Below, piece by piece: positions 38,101 to 47,981 of a stretch of DNA of 64,000 nucleotides. This DNA is from Lingula anatina (taxonomy: Eukaryota > Brachiopoda > Lingulata > Lingulida > Lingulidae). Below the pieces are notes generated by a model, which saw only the letters and a list, made by a program, of their open reading frames with translations, was not told the origin of the DNA and ran no database searches. Made by a program: the position numbers and the translations under genes. The DNA lies in contig NW_019775413.1 of NCBI RefSeq assembly GCF_001039355.2, forward strand, positions 1,246,745-1,310,744. Direction: 5' to 3'. The stretch's first letter is position 1. Each line of letters begins with the position of its first letter.

Positions 38101-41100
38101 CAATACAAAGCACAATGTTCAGAACTTTCTTTGAAAATAAAAAAAATTCAAATAGGTGATATATGATATTATAAGTAAATAATCTAGTAAAATAGTTTAT
38201 TTTCAGATTAGATCAACTTTATATCATTTTCAGTTTTGTTTAGTTGTTTATAGCTAATATTTTCAAAACCATCATGAAGTAAGTCATAATATTTCTCCCG
38301 TTCTTCTTGAACCAAGTCAGAGCAGCTGCTTGTTCCTTTGAAAAAATTTAATATGGTGTTATTTTTCTCACCACCCTGTTTAAAATTTAAAATTTTGCCT
38401 TCTTAAAAATTGTTTGAGTCAGCNTCTTTAAGTGACACATTTATTTAGTGCTAAATTTATGGTTACATCAGAACTGATAAGCATTGAAATATTTCTCTGT
38501 TGATAATTAGGTTAATGAACATGCAAAAAGGTTTGAGAGACTTAATTTGTGAAGACATTATTGTTGCTGACAGGCTTGTAGATGTTTTATTGCCGAGTTC
38601 CGTTTCAGTGAGTAGTTAGTACAGTAGAGGCAATATATATAAATAGCTTATAAAGATATTGGGAATCTTCAAGACGGGTGGATGTAATGAAAGCTGTATA
38701 TCATATCCACATAGACCCAGATGACAGCAACGATATATTAATAATTGCAAGAAGGCACAAAGTGCATACACAAGGGTTTTCAATTTAACCAGAAAGCTTT
38801 TCCGAATATTAAAAAATTAGGACCGAAAAGAAAAAAGACCTCTTCATCTCAATTCGTACGAAAACCCAGGTTTTTTTATCAGTTTGCTTGTTGGTAAGCT
38901 GGAGCCACCATCTGGGTATTTTATTTGTGTGCACATTATTCTGGAAACATGCTAACAAATGAAGTCCTTGTCATGTCATGGGGATCACTGCTGTACAATA
39001 GGAGGAAATGCATCACCTTTCATTTGATGAGCTTTCAGTAAGATTAGTTTGGCTGGAATTAATTCTATTTCCACAGGTAAACACCTACAGTCCCTGCCAC
39101 TGCTGTCAACAGAAAAGGGGTGGAGGCAGTGTCTGTCTGCTGCTTTTCGATTGATTTAAAAGCAGATGCAATTTATGTGATGAATTTTTTGTTTTTTTTT
39201 GTTTTTTTTTGTTTTTGTTTTTTTTTTGTTTTTTTTGTTGTTGTTTTTTTTTTAGTTTTGGAAATTTGCATCCTGATAGTTCTTTGAAAATGTCAAACAC
39301 AGAATTTATGTAGCACCAGTGGTCTTTTGTGACAAGAACATAGGCATGGAATTGATAATATAATGTCCCTGATTCCCCTTCTATAGAATTGCTCTTTTTA
39401 TCGTCAAACGTGAAACAGATCAGTCACTGTAATGAGTTCTTGTCTAACATAATTTCACTTTCATGATCTCATAATTTTTTATTATTATCATTTATAGTAA
39501 TGTGATCAAATATGTCATAATTTTATTCCCTTTAATGTTTACTTCTTGATATTCTTTTTATTTTTTAATTATTTCAAAAATAATTATGAATTATTTTTAT
39601 GTTAGAATCTAATGCTGTATTACTTTAAAAGAGTAAAATACTGTAGGTAGTTGTGGGGAAAATACTGTGTTTGTAAGGATTACCTCCATTTTCTCAATAC
39701 TTTACTCTAAAGAGCATCAACTTGAGACTTTCCATCCATTCTGAACACTGCCAACGTTGTTTTTTTTTTTCAGTTTTAAAAAATTAGTTGTCCAGATATA
39801 TTTTGTCATTAAAAACATTGTTTTTGTTACAACTAGTTCTGCATCAGTGCATTTCTAGTTAGATTTATTTATTTAATTTTTTTTTATATAACTAGCATCC
39901 CCCCCCCCACCTAACTGCATTTCCAGTATCTCTTATATAAGTTGAATAAAGTGAGTCACTGATTAACTTTCTTTTGAAAAAGGTGATTGGATACTGTCTG
40001 GTGTAAAATATTACAGCTGAACTTGCAAGGTGTACGGTCTGCTTAACTTGTGTTACATGATCTCAATTTTACCACTGTATCCAAAAAAAGAACATCAAAT
40101 TGTTTTACTCTCATGTTCTTTAATGGTACACAATGTTATTTGTAGTTTCAAAACTATCTCTGACTTTACACAAAAAATTCGCTCCTTCCACCGAAAAGAA
40201 GATTTTGAAGTGGACAACTTGTTTTATAAATAAAGAACATGTAAGTAAGCAGATTTCATAACACGAACTGACACTGAAAAGCCATGAAAGCAAAATGCTT
40301 TGGATGTGTAGGCTTGGGTGAACACAGACGTACACCTGTAGACCTCATCATGGATAACATTGAACTTTTTTTTGCCAGCAAACTGGAAACACAGACCCAA
40401 TCATGATTTTTCTCCCCGAAAGAAAAAAAAAAAAACAGTCTGTCTGAAACTAAGCAGCAGGGTTGTAAGTCCAAAGAAACTGACACTTTGCGACACAAAT
40501 GCTGCTCCCAGAACCCCAAATATTTTCCTTGCTTCAGGAGTAAGCCCATCCATACTTGAAAGATCATTACTAAACTTGTGTGTGTGGCCCCAGACATAAA
40601 AAGTCTTGTTTATTTACAGGCCCCCTGACATCTCGCTGGCCATATGGCTCCAGTTTACAATAGGATTGGGCTCCTAGTCCATAGGATTCTGCAGGCTGTT
40701 TTATTGATAAATTTCATACACTCATTTACTCCGAGGTGCTTGAAAAGCTTTTAGTTTCCATGGCAATGCGATTGTATTATCTTTTTTTTTTTTTTCGCTG
40801 GCAACTGTTGGAATAGAAAAGTATGAACATATTACCAATTTGGCTATGACAAAAATTAGTGGAACTTTATGGCCTGTGATGTACATTTAGTAGATTAAAT
40901 CAACGGAATTGTCTTGACAAATAAAAATGGTCACTGAAGAAGCTTTTGTTATGACAGCAGTGGCAGTATAACAGTAGATATTAATACTGTAAGTGACAAT
41001 CGGAGTGGGATTGTGTGTATGTCGGGGGGCCCTTGGGGGGGGGGGGGGAGTGAGCAGAGTTTCGGGATTTCACCTTCATGATGGACTGCCACAGTCCAGT

Positions 41101-44100
41101 ATATGCCCTGGTCCTTGTGTGTTGTGACTGGTAAATTCTGTGGAACATCTTAACAGTTCACTCTGGTATGGCATGTTTATCTGTTTACAATACACAAGCA
41201 CAAAAAATGGAGGTCCTGTAATAATATACACCATGGCTATGAAATAAGATGACTGCCAATGGCATTGTATAGCTTTAACATGGTTTTCGTATAAGTGTAA
41301 TCAGCCTGCTAGTTCTTACTGTAAAATATATATTTTAAACTCAAAAATAATGTAAAAATTTATAGGTTTGTCCGCTTGTAGATAATGAATTTCAGTGAAA
41401 TAACTGAGATTCCAGAAATTAAGCTAACTGCCTTAAACTTAGTTGTAGAATGGATTTCTAAATGTGATCTTAACTCAATATAAAGCACAATGTTCAGAAC
41501 TTTCTTTTAAAATAAAAAAAATTCAAATAGGTGATAGATGATATTATAAGTAAATAATCTAGTCAAATAGTTTATTTTCAGATTAGATCAACTTTATATC
41601 ATTTTCAGTTTTGTTTAGTTGTTTATAGCTATTATTTTCAAAACCATCATGAAGTAAGTCATAATATTTCTCCCGTTCTTCTTGAACCAAGTCAGAGCAG
41701 CTGCTTGTTCCTTTGAAAAAATTTAATATGGTGTTATTTTTCTCACCACCCTGTAAGAGTTTGTGGTTTGAAATTAAAAATTTTGCCTTTTTAAAAAATT
41801 GTTTGAGTCGGCTGAAGACTGGTCAAGAAAAGTCTGCTCTCCAGACATCTGTATTTATTCTTAAATGTCAAGAACAAAGTCAATAGAATTAGGAATAGCC
41901 ACAGTAAGATCTGGGCAGGTTTGATAAATACAGATTAGTAATGTGAATAGGGCACAGTAGGAAATAGGTAAATGTTTAAAAATACTGAATTACTGTATTT
42001 AAGCTAGTTTTTCAGGTAAAGCTGTTTAGATATTCCTTTGTTCCCCTGCTGCATAGGAAGTAAAGCCACTATTGAAATACCTTCTTTTCAAAAGTCCTTT
42101 TTAACAAATTTGGAAAGGGTCTGGTTAAATTGCTTTAAATCGCTACTGACTCTGGGGCCCTAGCTATGCTAATTTGGTGATGAAAAATGGTCTACCTTCT
42201 CTGTCAAATTATTTAATAGGGCTCAGTGACAATTTTATCCACAACCTCCCCCCTGTAATTGAATTACAGTCGTGTTGGGGACATCGCTAATTGACAGACT
42301 GAATAACTGGAACATGATTGCCAAATTCCAAATTTGCCGCAGTTGGAATTGAGGTTGACGCTCATGCTTTGCTGCTGGCGGCAAGGCGGAGGCCAGTAGG
42401 GGTCGTACATAGAACACAATCTTGCTCTTAGCAATAAAATAGTGATAAAACTGTTTTATGAAGGTGATTATGAGAACAAATTATCCTTATTCATTGCTGT
42501 AAGAAGATATTGGGCTGTGTGCAACTGGTGCAATTTTGTTAGAAAAATTCAAATCAACAACCTTTCCCTCGACAAATGATAATTTGAACTTTTGAAAAAT
42601 GTTATCTACTAAAACTGGAGACAGCTGTATTTACTGATTACCTTCTATTTTTTTATCCCAATAACATTCAACTGTGAAATTTTGTTATACAAAAGTGAAA
42701 AGAAGACATTTGTCAGCAAAATATACTTATTTTTCTTATTTTCTTTTTCTATTGCTAAATCCTTTTTTAAATAATTTTTTTATTTCATTTTATTTATTAT
42801 TTTATACACTTGGCAATATTTGCAAGTATCTTATGTCATAAAAGAAAACAAGTTATGAAATTCTCAGTGTTGAACGATAGTTTTATGTGCTAACCCTGTA
42901 TGTGTTCGCATTCAAAGGAGATGACATAAGAATCCAGTGGTCCACAGTAGGCTTGTCCTTTTTGTATTGAATTAGGAATTTGGATTGTTGAACAGTTTAG
43001 AAGAATAGGTGATGGCTTTTAGACCTCTTTTGTGAAAAAAGGTTAGATCACACCTGCGAAAATATTAGCTTGCGAGTTTTGATTTTTTTTGTATCCGTCA
43101 AATAGTGGGCATTTGGTGTGAAAGAGCAAACAGATGTATTATTTCTGGAGGTAAAATAACTTCTGTTCTTCTTGTGGTGAGACACGCCTTTCTCAACCTG
43201 TGTCACAGTCAGATTGGTAAGGTAAACTGAAACCAGCCCGTTTGCTCGAGTTGACAGGAAGGGCTTTATGCTTCAACTGTGACAAAATACTGTGTTTGCT
43301 TGCCATTTAGTCAAAATATTTTTGGATAAACACAGAATTATGAATACATAATGATCTCCGGGTGTTTGCGCGGTGTCAAAGGTGACGCATTTGAAAAACG
43401 CCCGTTTGAAAAGTTGATTATGATTGGATAATTGAGCATTGGCTTGTGGTTGGTGAGCTGAACCAATTGGGGGGGAATGCCACGGAAGTGAATACTGCTA
43501 ACCCAAACATTGGGCTCCTCCTCAGCAATGCTGTGTACAAAGGGCATCCCCTTCATCTCATGTTTCAGTCTCTGATTCTGTGGATTCAAGCAGCTTTGCA
43601 TGTTTGCATAAACATTGGGTGTTTCTAGGCAAAGGGTCAGGAGAAAAAGAGGCGTGTGGGGGTGCCTCGCTGGTGCCCCTTGAAGATATGCGGGTTCAAA
43701 GTGATGATCTCTTATATTTCACGATTGTTTAGACAGCTCAAGAGCTTTCAAGACTTTTTCCTCAGGCAGAATGGGAGGGGTCCCCTTAGTTAGGTTTTTA
43801 GCAAAACCTTTTTTTACACTGTATAAGGTTCATAGTGATTTTGCTTTGAAAGTATGCTGAAAAATATTAAGATTATATTCACAGTTGACTTGAAAAAAAA
43901 AACAACAGCAGCATACTTTTCTGAGGTTGCAAAGCAGTTTCCAAGAACATGCGAAAAAGATAACCTTAGAAAAATGAAAAATATATTCTCAAAATGGCGA
44001 CATATGCTAAAAAACTCAAAATGACAATATATGGTGAAAAAGGTTTAAATAATATTAAAATGATGGATGAATTAGACCCAGGACTTTAACTTCTGTGACC

Positions 44101-44873
44101 ATACCCCAGTGGTCATCTTTTTTTCCATTTCCTCAATCATTACTTCAAGTAATCATCAATCATTTTGGTCTGCTTCTTCGTTATACAGTATTATTAAATA
44201 CATATTTCGATAACACAGACCCCCAGACATTTCCTCCACTTATTGAAAAGGAATAGAGATGCAGGTTATTATGACATCTGCAATGCCAGCATGAAAGTAC
44301 TGAGGATCCTTTTAACTCTTATTTTCAACACATAAGGGCTCTGTGGAAAAACCACCCAATTAGATATGGTACATTATGTGCAAATTGTTGAAATAAGGGT
44401 TTGTCTTTGTTTCTTAAAATTCATCCCACTCGTGCTCTGCTCAAGTTGTCTAATATTAAAACTCTTAATTCCTTATTGCTGCATGTATTTGACACTGCCT
44501 TCCCATTTTTTACATAGTGAGGACACTTTGAACCTTGTTCGTATAATGATTTGAACATGTTAAAATTGCTTTCTTTCCTCAAACTTTCTAATTTGTAATG
44601 TACATAGATTATCCTTTTTGTCCTCAACAGTGCACACGTATAACATTAAAAATTATTTCAGTATGATGCTCAATTCAATTATTGTTTTAATGATTCCCTT
44701 AAAAAAAGCATTTTTTTTTCTTGAAGTAATATTTGACTGACTACAGTAGGGATCTTCATCTTCAGGGTACATGCTCTAGGTTTACCACAATATTTTCTTT
44801 TAATTTAAAAAAAATGTTAATGTCCAATATTATGTAAGCAACTGTTGGAGCATGAGAACATATGAGAAGTACA

Positions 44874-44923
<50 letters not shown>

Positions 44924-45019
44924 TCAGAGAAGGACCAGGCTGATACTAGAATGTCTCTACAAGCTAGATTTCCAAGTGAAGAGTGGACAAAAGCTCAAGA
45001 ATATTTCAGTTCGGCTTAA
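9800..45019 (+). CDS. SCAPER: SCAPER (S-phase cyclin A-associated protein in the ER)
   Basis: 27 coding exons join in phase to 1503 codons (human about 1400). Exons: 9800-9910, 11082-11193, 11378-11640, 11961-12055, 12292-12668, 12955-13628, 14218-14400, 14648-14720, 14943-15057, 15450-15561, 15764-15904, 16621-16722, 17126-17179, 17449-17673, 17966-18124, 18575-18676, 18906-19036, 19294-19359, 19540-19666, 20073-20185, 20416-20539, 21096-21331, 21725-21871, 22436-22673, 23091-23240, 25462-25653, 44930-45019. Similarity to vertebrate SCAPER is unmistakable from RYWAFLFDNL to the C-terminal RFP-EEW block. In mammals the protein binds cyclin A/CDK2, associates with the ER, and helps recruit CCR4-NOT in tubulin mRNA autoregulation. 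All introns are GT-AG except intron 12. Least certain are exon 1 (little conserved; ATG at 9800, alternative at 9884) and the acceptor of exon 27. Confidence 0.97.
9911..11081 (+). other. SCAPER intron 1
   Basis: 1.17-kb intron. The stretch 10977-11081, just before exon 2, is open in the exon-2 frame and encodes a hydrophobic run (see findings). The remainder shows no recognisable gene, repeat or RNA. Confidence 0.6.
15450..17673 (+). CDS. SCAPER: SCAPER exons 10-14: charged coiled-coil region
   Basis: Residues ~668-879 are almost entirely Glu, Lys, Arg, Gln and Ala with heptad-like spacing, a long single helix or coiled coil. It includes the near-invariant NEIAFINTLEAQNKRHD block (exon 12) and RKALEAER (exon 14). 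The vertebrate protein has the same region at the same place. Introns here are 0.2-0.7 kb. The intron after exon 12 uses GC rather than GT. Confidence 0.95.
16723..17125 (+). other. Non-canonical GC-AG intron 12 of SCAPER
   Basis: Exon 12 ends CTGCAG at 16722 and the next bases are GCATGC. The acceptor is TTTTTACAG at 17125. Joining at these points gives the family-expected LQ|EERQR junction in phase, and no GT donor nearby preserves it. GC donors normally compensate with a strong AG|GCAAGT context, and this one (CAG|GCATGC) is weak. It could be genuine, a base error, or linked to regulated splicing. Confidence 0.7.
17736..17846 (+). repeat. Decayed tandem copy of the exon-15 acceptor region
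   Basis: Intron 14 contains a diverged copy of the region that ends in the exon-15 splice site. Both copies have ATTTTCAAAA, a TATTTTCC pyrimidine stretch and AATGGTTCRTTTTCT. Both then carry the first 16 bases of exon 15, AAGATGAGACTGCC preceded by GC or CAGC. In the upstream copy the acceptor CAG reads TGG, so it cannot splice. The functional copy is about 17880-17982. Confidence 0.75.
17966..18676 (+). CDS. SCAPER: SCAPER exons 15-16: C2H2 zinc finger
   Basis: The finger is split by intron 15. Cys926 and Cys929 (CQVC) lie at the end of exon 15, and His942 and His948 in exon 16, giving C-X2-C-X12-H-X5-H. This spacing with LRGKKHQEA is the U1-like/matrin-type finger of SCAPER (ZNF291), usually associated with RNA binding. 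All four metal ligands are present. Confidence 0.95.
18906..25653 (+). CDS. SCAPER: SCAPER exons 17-26: conserved helical C-terminal half
   Basis: Residues ~967-1474 align by eye with the vertebrate C-terminal half. Landmarks are KLQKLVKDINKSL, LDRILGELSRILEK, CNVYKYAC, LLFSNKI, LSYII-type helices near exon 23, LHEVVLCVGYFTV (exon 25) and [28 protein letters not shown] (exon 26, residues ~1418-1450), the most conserved block. The repeated helical pattern suggests an armadillo/HEAT-like fold. Exon phases are fully consistent and no frameshift or stop was found. Confidence 0.95.
19793..20815. repeat. Dispersed intronic repeat pair (introns 19 and 21)
   Basis: About 85 bp at 19793-19880 and 20726-20815 share CTGACACTNGTGGAANTTCTCATA-type sequence followed by GTTTTCACAATTTT and a TGAGTAT motif, in the same orientation. 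The bases just before the first copy (GAGGAATTTTTTCTT) reappear at 24217 in intron 25. Probably an old mobile repeat. Confidence 0.55.
23241..25461 (+). other. SCAPER intron 25
   Basis: 2.2 kb, the longest of introns 1-25. The 24440-25300 part has fewer homopolymer runs than the first half and includes paired CATG/TAAT-rich stretches, but no exon, RNA gene or transposon was recognised. Confidence 0.5.
26100..28500. promoter_or_regulatory. Candidate non-coding regulatory island(s), intron 26
   Basis: Long stretches with few homopolymers and many homeodomain-type cores. Examples are 26440-26600, 27040-27080 (TGTAATTAAGCACC), 27300-27420 (CGATGTAATCGCCTGCGATTCATGG) and 28390-28480 (several ATTAATT cores). 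Composition and motif density differ from neighbouring intronic DNA. Regulatory function is inference. Confidence 0.3.
28201..28250. repeat. (CT)n microsatellite
   Basis: Interrupted CT array of about 50 bp. Confidence 0.9.
30211..30384. repeat. Contig-end overlap across a single N
   Basis: About 75 bp starting TAAAATTGGACTGCTAATTA occurs immediately before a poly-T run ending in N (30307) and again directly after that N, essentially identical. This is what two overlapping contig ends joined by a placeholder base look like, not a biological tandem repeat. Confidence 0.85.
30720..30960. promoter_or_regulatory. Candidate conserved non-coding element, intron 26
   Basis: 240 bp of balanced composition with many CpGs (for example GAGTCGAGGGCGATTTCC and CGATTGAGTCGGTATC), abruptly bounded by AT-rich, homopolymer-rich DNA. 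No coding frame. The sharp contrast in a long intron linked to Islet suggests purifying selection; this is inference. Confidence 0.35.
31759..31810. repeat. (TG)n microsatellite
   Basis: Perfect dinucleotide array of 52 bp. Confidence 0.95.
33465..33764. other. Assembly gap, 300 Ns
   Basis: Exactly 300 unknown bases. The left flank (33360-33464) is unusually GC-rich for this intron; the right flank begins with a GGAG/G-run. Open frames drawn across the Ns are meaningless. Confidence 0.99.
35111..38423 (+). repeat. 3.3-kb direct duplication, copy A
   Basis: From TAAGTGACATTTTGATATTTAG to GTTTGAGTCAGC, repeated nearly base for base in copy B with scattered substitutions and small indels, mostly in homopolymers. 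It is preceded by a (CT)n tract at 35081-35110 and ends at a single N (38424). Both copies keep similar short open frames, but these shift at homopolymers and match nothing recognisable. Confidence 0.95.
38425..41812 (+). repeat. 3.3-kb direct duplication, copy B
   Basis: Begins right after the single N with TCTTTAAGTGACACATTTATTTAG and ends at GTTTGAGTCGGC, where unique sequence resumes. The divergence looks allelic (about 1-3% by eye plus indels such as the T/G-rich run at 39186-39254). The position at an N join argues for two haplotypes assembled in series. Confidence 0.9.
42120..42420. promoter_or_regulatory. Candidate enhancer, intron 26
   Basis: Balanced, low-repeat 300-bp island. It contains ATGCTAAT (42166-42173, POU-like) and the perfect 17-bp palindrome CTGTAATTGAATTACAG (42253-42269). 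That palindrome includes a paired-class dimer site TAAT-N3-ATTA. TAATTGACAG (42288-42297) follows, a homeodomain core next to a MEIS-type TGACAG. Just downstream is a palindromic GCCAAATTCCAAATTTGCC. The motif grouping is visible in the sequence; enhancer activity is inferred. Confidence 0.4.
43080..43640. promoter_or_regulatory. Candidate enhancer, intron 26
   Basis: Another low-repeat island. GGTGTCAAAGGTGAC (43372-43386) combines a TCF/LEF-like TCAAAG with two GGTGWC half-sites in T-box/nuclear-receptor style, followed by GATTATGATTGGATAATTG. Bounded by AT-rich DNA on both sides. Function is inferred from composition and position only. Confidence 0.33.
44876..44922 (+). repeat. (TTA)n microsatellite forming the acceptor tract of SCAPER exon 27
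   Basis: Fifteen or so TTA units run directly into TTTCAGAG, the splice acceptor of the last coding exon, so the usual polypyrimidine tract is replaced by a microsatellite. Two acceptors are possible: CAG at 44927, and AG at 44929, which gives the correct phase after exon 26. Confidence 0.85.
44930..45019 (+). CDS. SCAPER: SCAPER exon 27: terminal coding exon
   Basis: 29 codons plus TAA at 45017-45019. The block LQARFPSEEWTKAQEYF corresponds to the last conserved block of SCAPER (family pattern: hydrophobic-x-x-RFP-x-x-x-W-x-x-A-x-x-F-F). Phase 0 with exon 26 requires the acceptor AG at 44928-44929 rather than 44926-44927. Vertebrates have extra residues between the two blocks, so a short additional exon in intron 26, possibly in the gap, is not excluded. 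Confidence 0.88.
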   Translation, partial: KDQADTRMSLQARFPSEEWTKAQEYFSSA

Positions 45020-45735
45020 ACGGAAATGGGACATGATGTAGTTAATGCACAGAAGACACTTTGGCGTTTGCAGAGAATAATGATTGAAGTTCTGACATCA
45101 ACTTAGACATTGTTTAAAATTGTTCTTTTTGTTTTGTAATCATATTTATATGAAAAATACATTATTGGAGAAGTCTTTTGAATCTTACTTATGTTGAAGT
45201 AGGTATTGTTATTTTAAAGCTACTGTTTATCTTATTCAAACAAGATGTTTTTGTCATATTGTTTATTTAAGACTGTGAAAAATCAGTAAATTGTTTACTG
45301 AATAATTTGTAGGTTTGTGAAAAGTAGGTCCGGTTGTAGTGAAAGTAAATGGCTGTATTTTATGCGTTTCCCAATGTTTTGTTTGTGGTGAAGTTCTGTG
45401 AAGCAAAAAGTGTGGTTTGTTGGTCTTCCTTTTGGTCGACTTCTTTTAGATCAGTCAATGATGTATAAAGAAATGATTTACCTAGGTTTGTGAATGCTTC
45501 TTGAAGTAAATCAAAATTTGTTTTGACAGATAGAGTTTCTCTGTGTATTGTAACTGGAACTCTCACTTTATACTTATAGCGTGAAGCTACTTTTCCATAA
45601 TATGATAATAGTGCACAGTAACACAATGATATAATGTACTTTATTGGACTCCCTGTAATTATAAAATGATCAGTCACCACCTTTTCAAACTAATATAAAA
45701 AAGAAAGGCTAAATAAATGTTCACATTTGAAAACG
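45020..45735 (+). other. SCAPER 3' UTR with polyadenylation signal
   Basis: AT-rich sequence after the stop. The first canonical AATAAA in a good position is 45712-45717, implying a ~0.7-kb 3' UTR. The 106-codon minus-strand frame inside it has no recognisable domain. Confidence 0.6.
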
Positions 45736-46079
45736 GGGTTTCTTCTAGTTGCCGTAATGCGATACCGTTGCCAGAAGGAGTTTTCGCATAACTTAGTAGA
45801 AAAATCTTGTTATCTCTCATACACGACAATTTTAGTGGGAACACGTTAGAATTACTGTTGGAAGAAAATTTGGAATTTCCTGTTTATCCATTCTTCATCT
45901 AAAACAATGTTAAACTCACAGAGGATGTTTATCTTACGTTTTCTGTATTTATGGGGTCAGTTCTGGAAGAAATTATCATTCGAAATGATGAAGCGGTCGT
46001 TAAAAAAAGTCCCGTTGCTCTTTCATATTTGCGTTAGAGACCCCCCGAGTCCGCTTCAAAATACGCACGCACATTTATT

Positions 46080-46480
46080 TCAGAAGTTTTGTTTAACATA
46101 ATAAATGGGAATGATTGACAGCCCACGCTTTCGTTTAACATGCAACCAAACGACAGGTCAGTAACGAGGTTGGATGTTTCCTTGAATTTGTTTATTTATT
46201 TATCTAATCGGTCGTGATATCGGATGTGTTAATGCACCGCCTGTCCCCGAAGACCTGCTACGGCGCACCGTGCTCGCTTTCCAATTTCCCCGTAGAGAGA
46301 GAATGCTGGCGAGCTGAAATGAACCATTACCTAAGAGCTGTCCTAGGGGATCTATCGGCAAGCAAACTGCCTTTCACAGCGTCGTGTCATTTAATGGGAT
46401 CATGAAAAATTGATGGGGAGGGGCGATACAGTCCGCTCGGTGCGTGTGCCATTTTCATTTGGTGCGCTGTCTTGATCGTT
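46080..46480. promoter_or_regulatory. Candidate conserved non-coding element, SCAPER-Islet intergenic
   Basis: CpG-bearing, low-repeat 400-bp block just beyond the SCAPER 3' end. It includes AATGATTGACAGCCCACG (TGACAG MEIS-type core beside ATGATTG) and TCATTTAATGGGATCATG. Its open frame of 63 codons lacks splice-site logic or domain similarity. Regulatory role inferred. Confidence 0.35.
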
Positions 46481-47901
46481 GAAACTTTCTAGCATACTAT
46501 TATAGTACTGGCGAACTGGTGGTTTGTTTTAAGAATAACGAAAGCAACTGAAGATTGTCTTGCGTTTAGACTGGGTCAATCATCTTTTTGCATTGCGCTT
46601 CCGCGCTATTTAATTTTATTATAAGCATTTTCTGTCTTCTGTCTCCTGTCCATTCGCTGAAAAAATGTCGCAAGTGCAGCGGCAAATGTGTGCGCGATGC
46701 TGCACGAGTTGTTACGTCAGTGGTTGCTTGATGATACCTTCCAGTTAATTTATTTCTAATTTGCTTTCCACATCACTGAAATCGTATACAGAGGAGACAT
46801 CTGCCCGCAATATGGTATGGTGTTTATCACGTGAAATCGTAAAAAGACCAGATAGATCTGATAGTTGATTACCAAATCACCACTTTGTAGGTACCTAAAC
46901 CTCAAAATATTTTAATAATTGAAAATTGGAAGTGATGAAATGCTTTTGGCTTTTGTCCTTGAGATTTTTGTTGTACTACAAGAGCTTATTGTATTGTATA
47001 CTTTCTGGTAGCTAAGTTCTCTTTGTTATTTTCATATCACGTATATAGTGATTGCCATGATAATATTTTTTACTTTCACGGAGATGGTTGGATATTGCTT
47101 CTTGGTAATATGGTTCCATTCATTTGTCTGCCATTTAGGAGCTCCACTCCCTCAAACAAGAGCTTTTGTAGTATATAATAAAGGTAACTCGTTTATTGTT
47201 TCACGTTCAGTTTTTCCCCAACCTTTTTATTCTTTCCGTGGCCCTATTAGACAAACCGCGCGTATCAGTAAGGTGTTCGTAATGGCTACGCTATTACTTT
47301 TACTGCATTGCATTGACCGCGGTGACTCCGTCTAATTGATACGATCACTTCCAAGACAACTGTAATTAGCAGGGATAATCTATAACCGTCGACATGCTTA
47401 AAAGCATGGCCCGTATTTGCACCGAACTTTGGGTTGTAAATATATGGATGAGGTCTAGGAAGTGCATTAATCAGTAGCGCTCGTACGTGCTGGCTTGAGA
47501 AGAAGAAAGTAGGTCAGGCCGACCTATATTTTCTCGGACAACTGATCTGCGGGTTCAGTGACGCGGATCCCCTGTGCACCTGGACATGACGGCGTTAATC
47601 ACTGGCAAAAAAAAAAAGACTGACAAATGGAATTTTCAAAGAATTAAACTTTTTGTTTTTTAACCTATCCATTGTCTCCCCCTCACACGTGCAGGGCACA
47701 TTGAGAAAAAAAAAACCTTAGGCATTGTTCGATGATTTACAGGTGATAGTTAGCTAAGGAAAGCTGCTTGAATGCGATTCCTATAGAAGACTGATAGGCC
47801 TACGACACACACACGTGCTGGTCGCATTTTGTTCAAAGTTAATGACATTAATCTAAAAGGTTATCCGTGTATTTATCGCGTTGGTACGCCCTTCAAAGTA
47901 A

Positions 47902-47981
<80 letters not shown>

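Larger units (their letters stand above)
25654..44929 (+). other. SCAPER intron 26, oversized last intron
   Basis: At about 19.3 kb (about 16 kb if the duplication inside is an assembly artefact), this intron is several times longer than all of introns 1-25 put together are on average. It contains no other convincing gene. It holds simple repeats, two assembly joins, a 300-N gap and several islands of CpG-containing, non-repetitive sequence among A/T runs. In other animals the Islet enhancers lie in SCAPER introns, and this is the most likely site for them here. Confidence 0.7.

Noticed and set aside
36887-40597. 113-codon minus-strand frame kept in both copies of the duplication
   Set aside because: The copies are near-identical, so retention is not evidence of selection. 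Frames shift at homopolymers and the protein has no recognisable feature.
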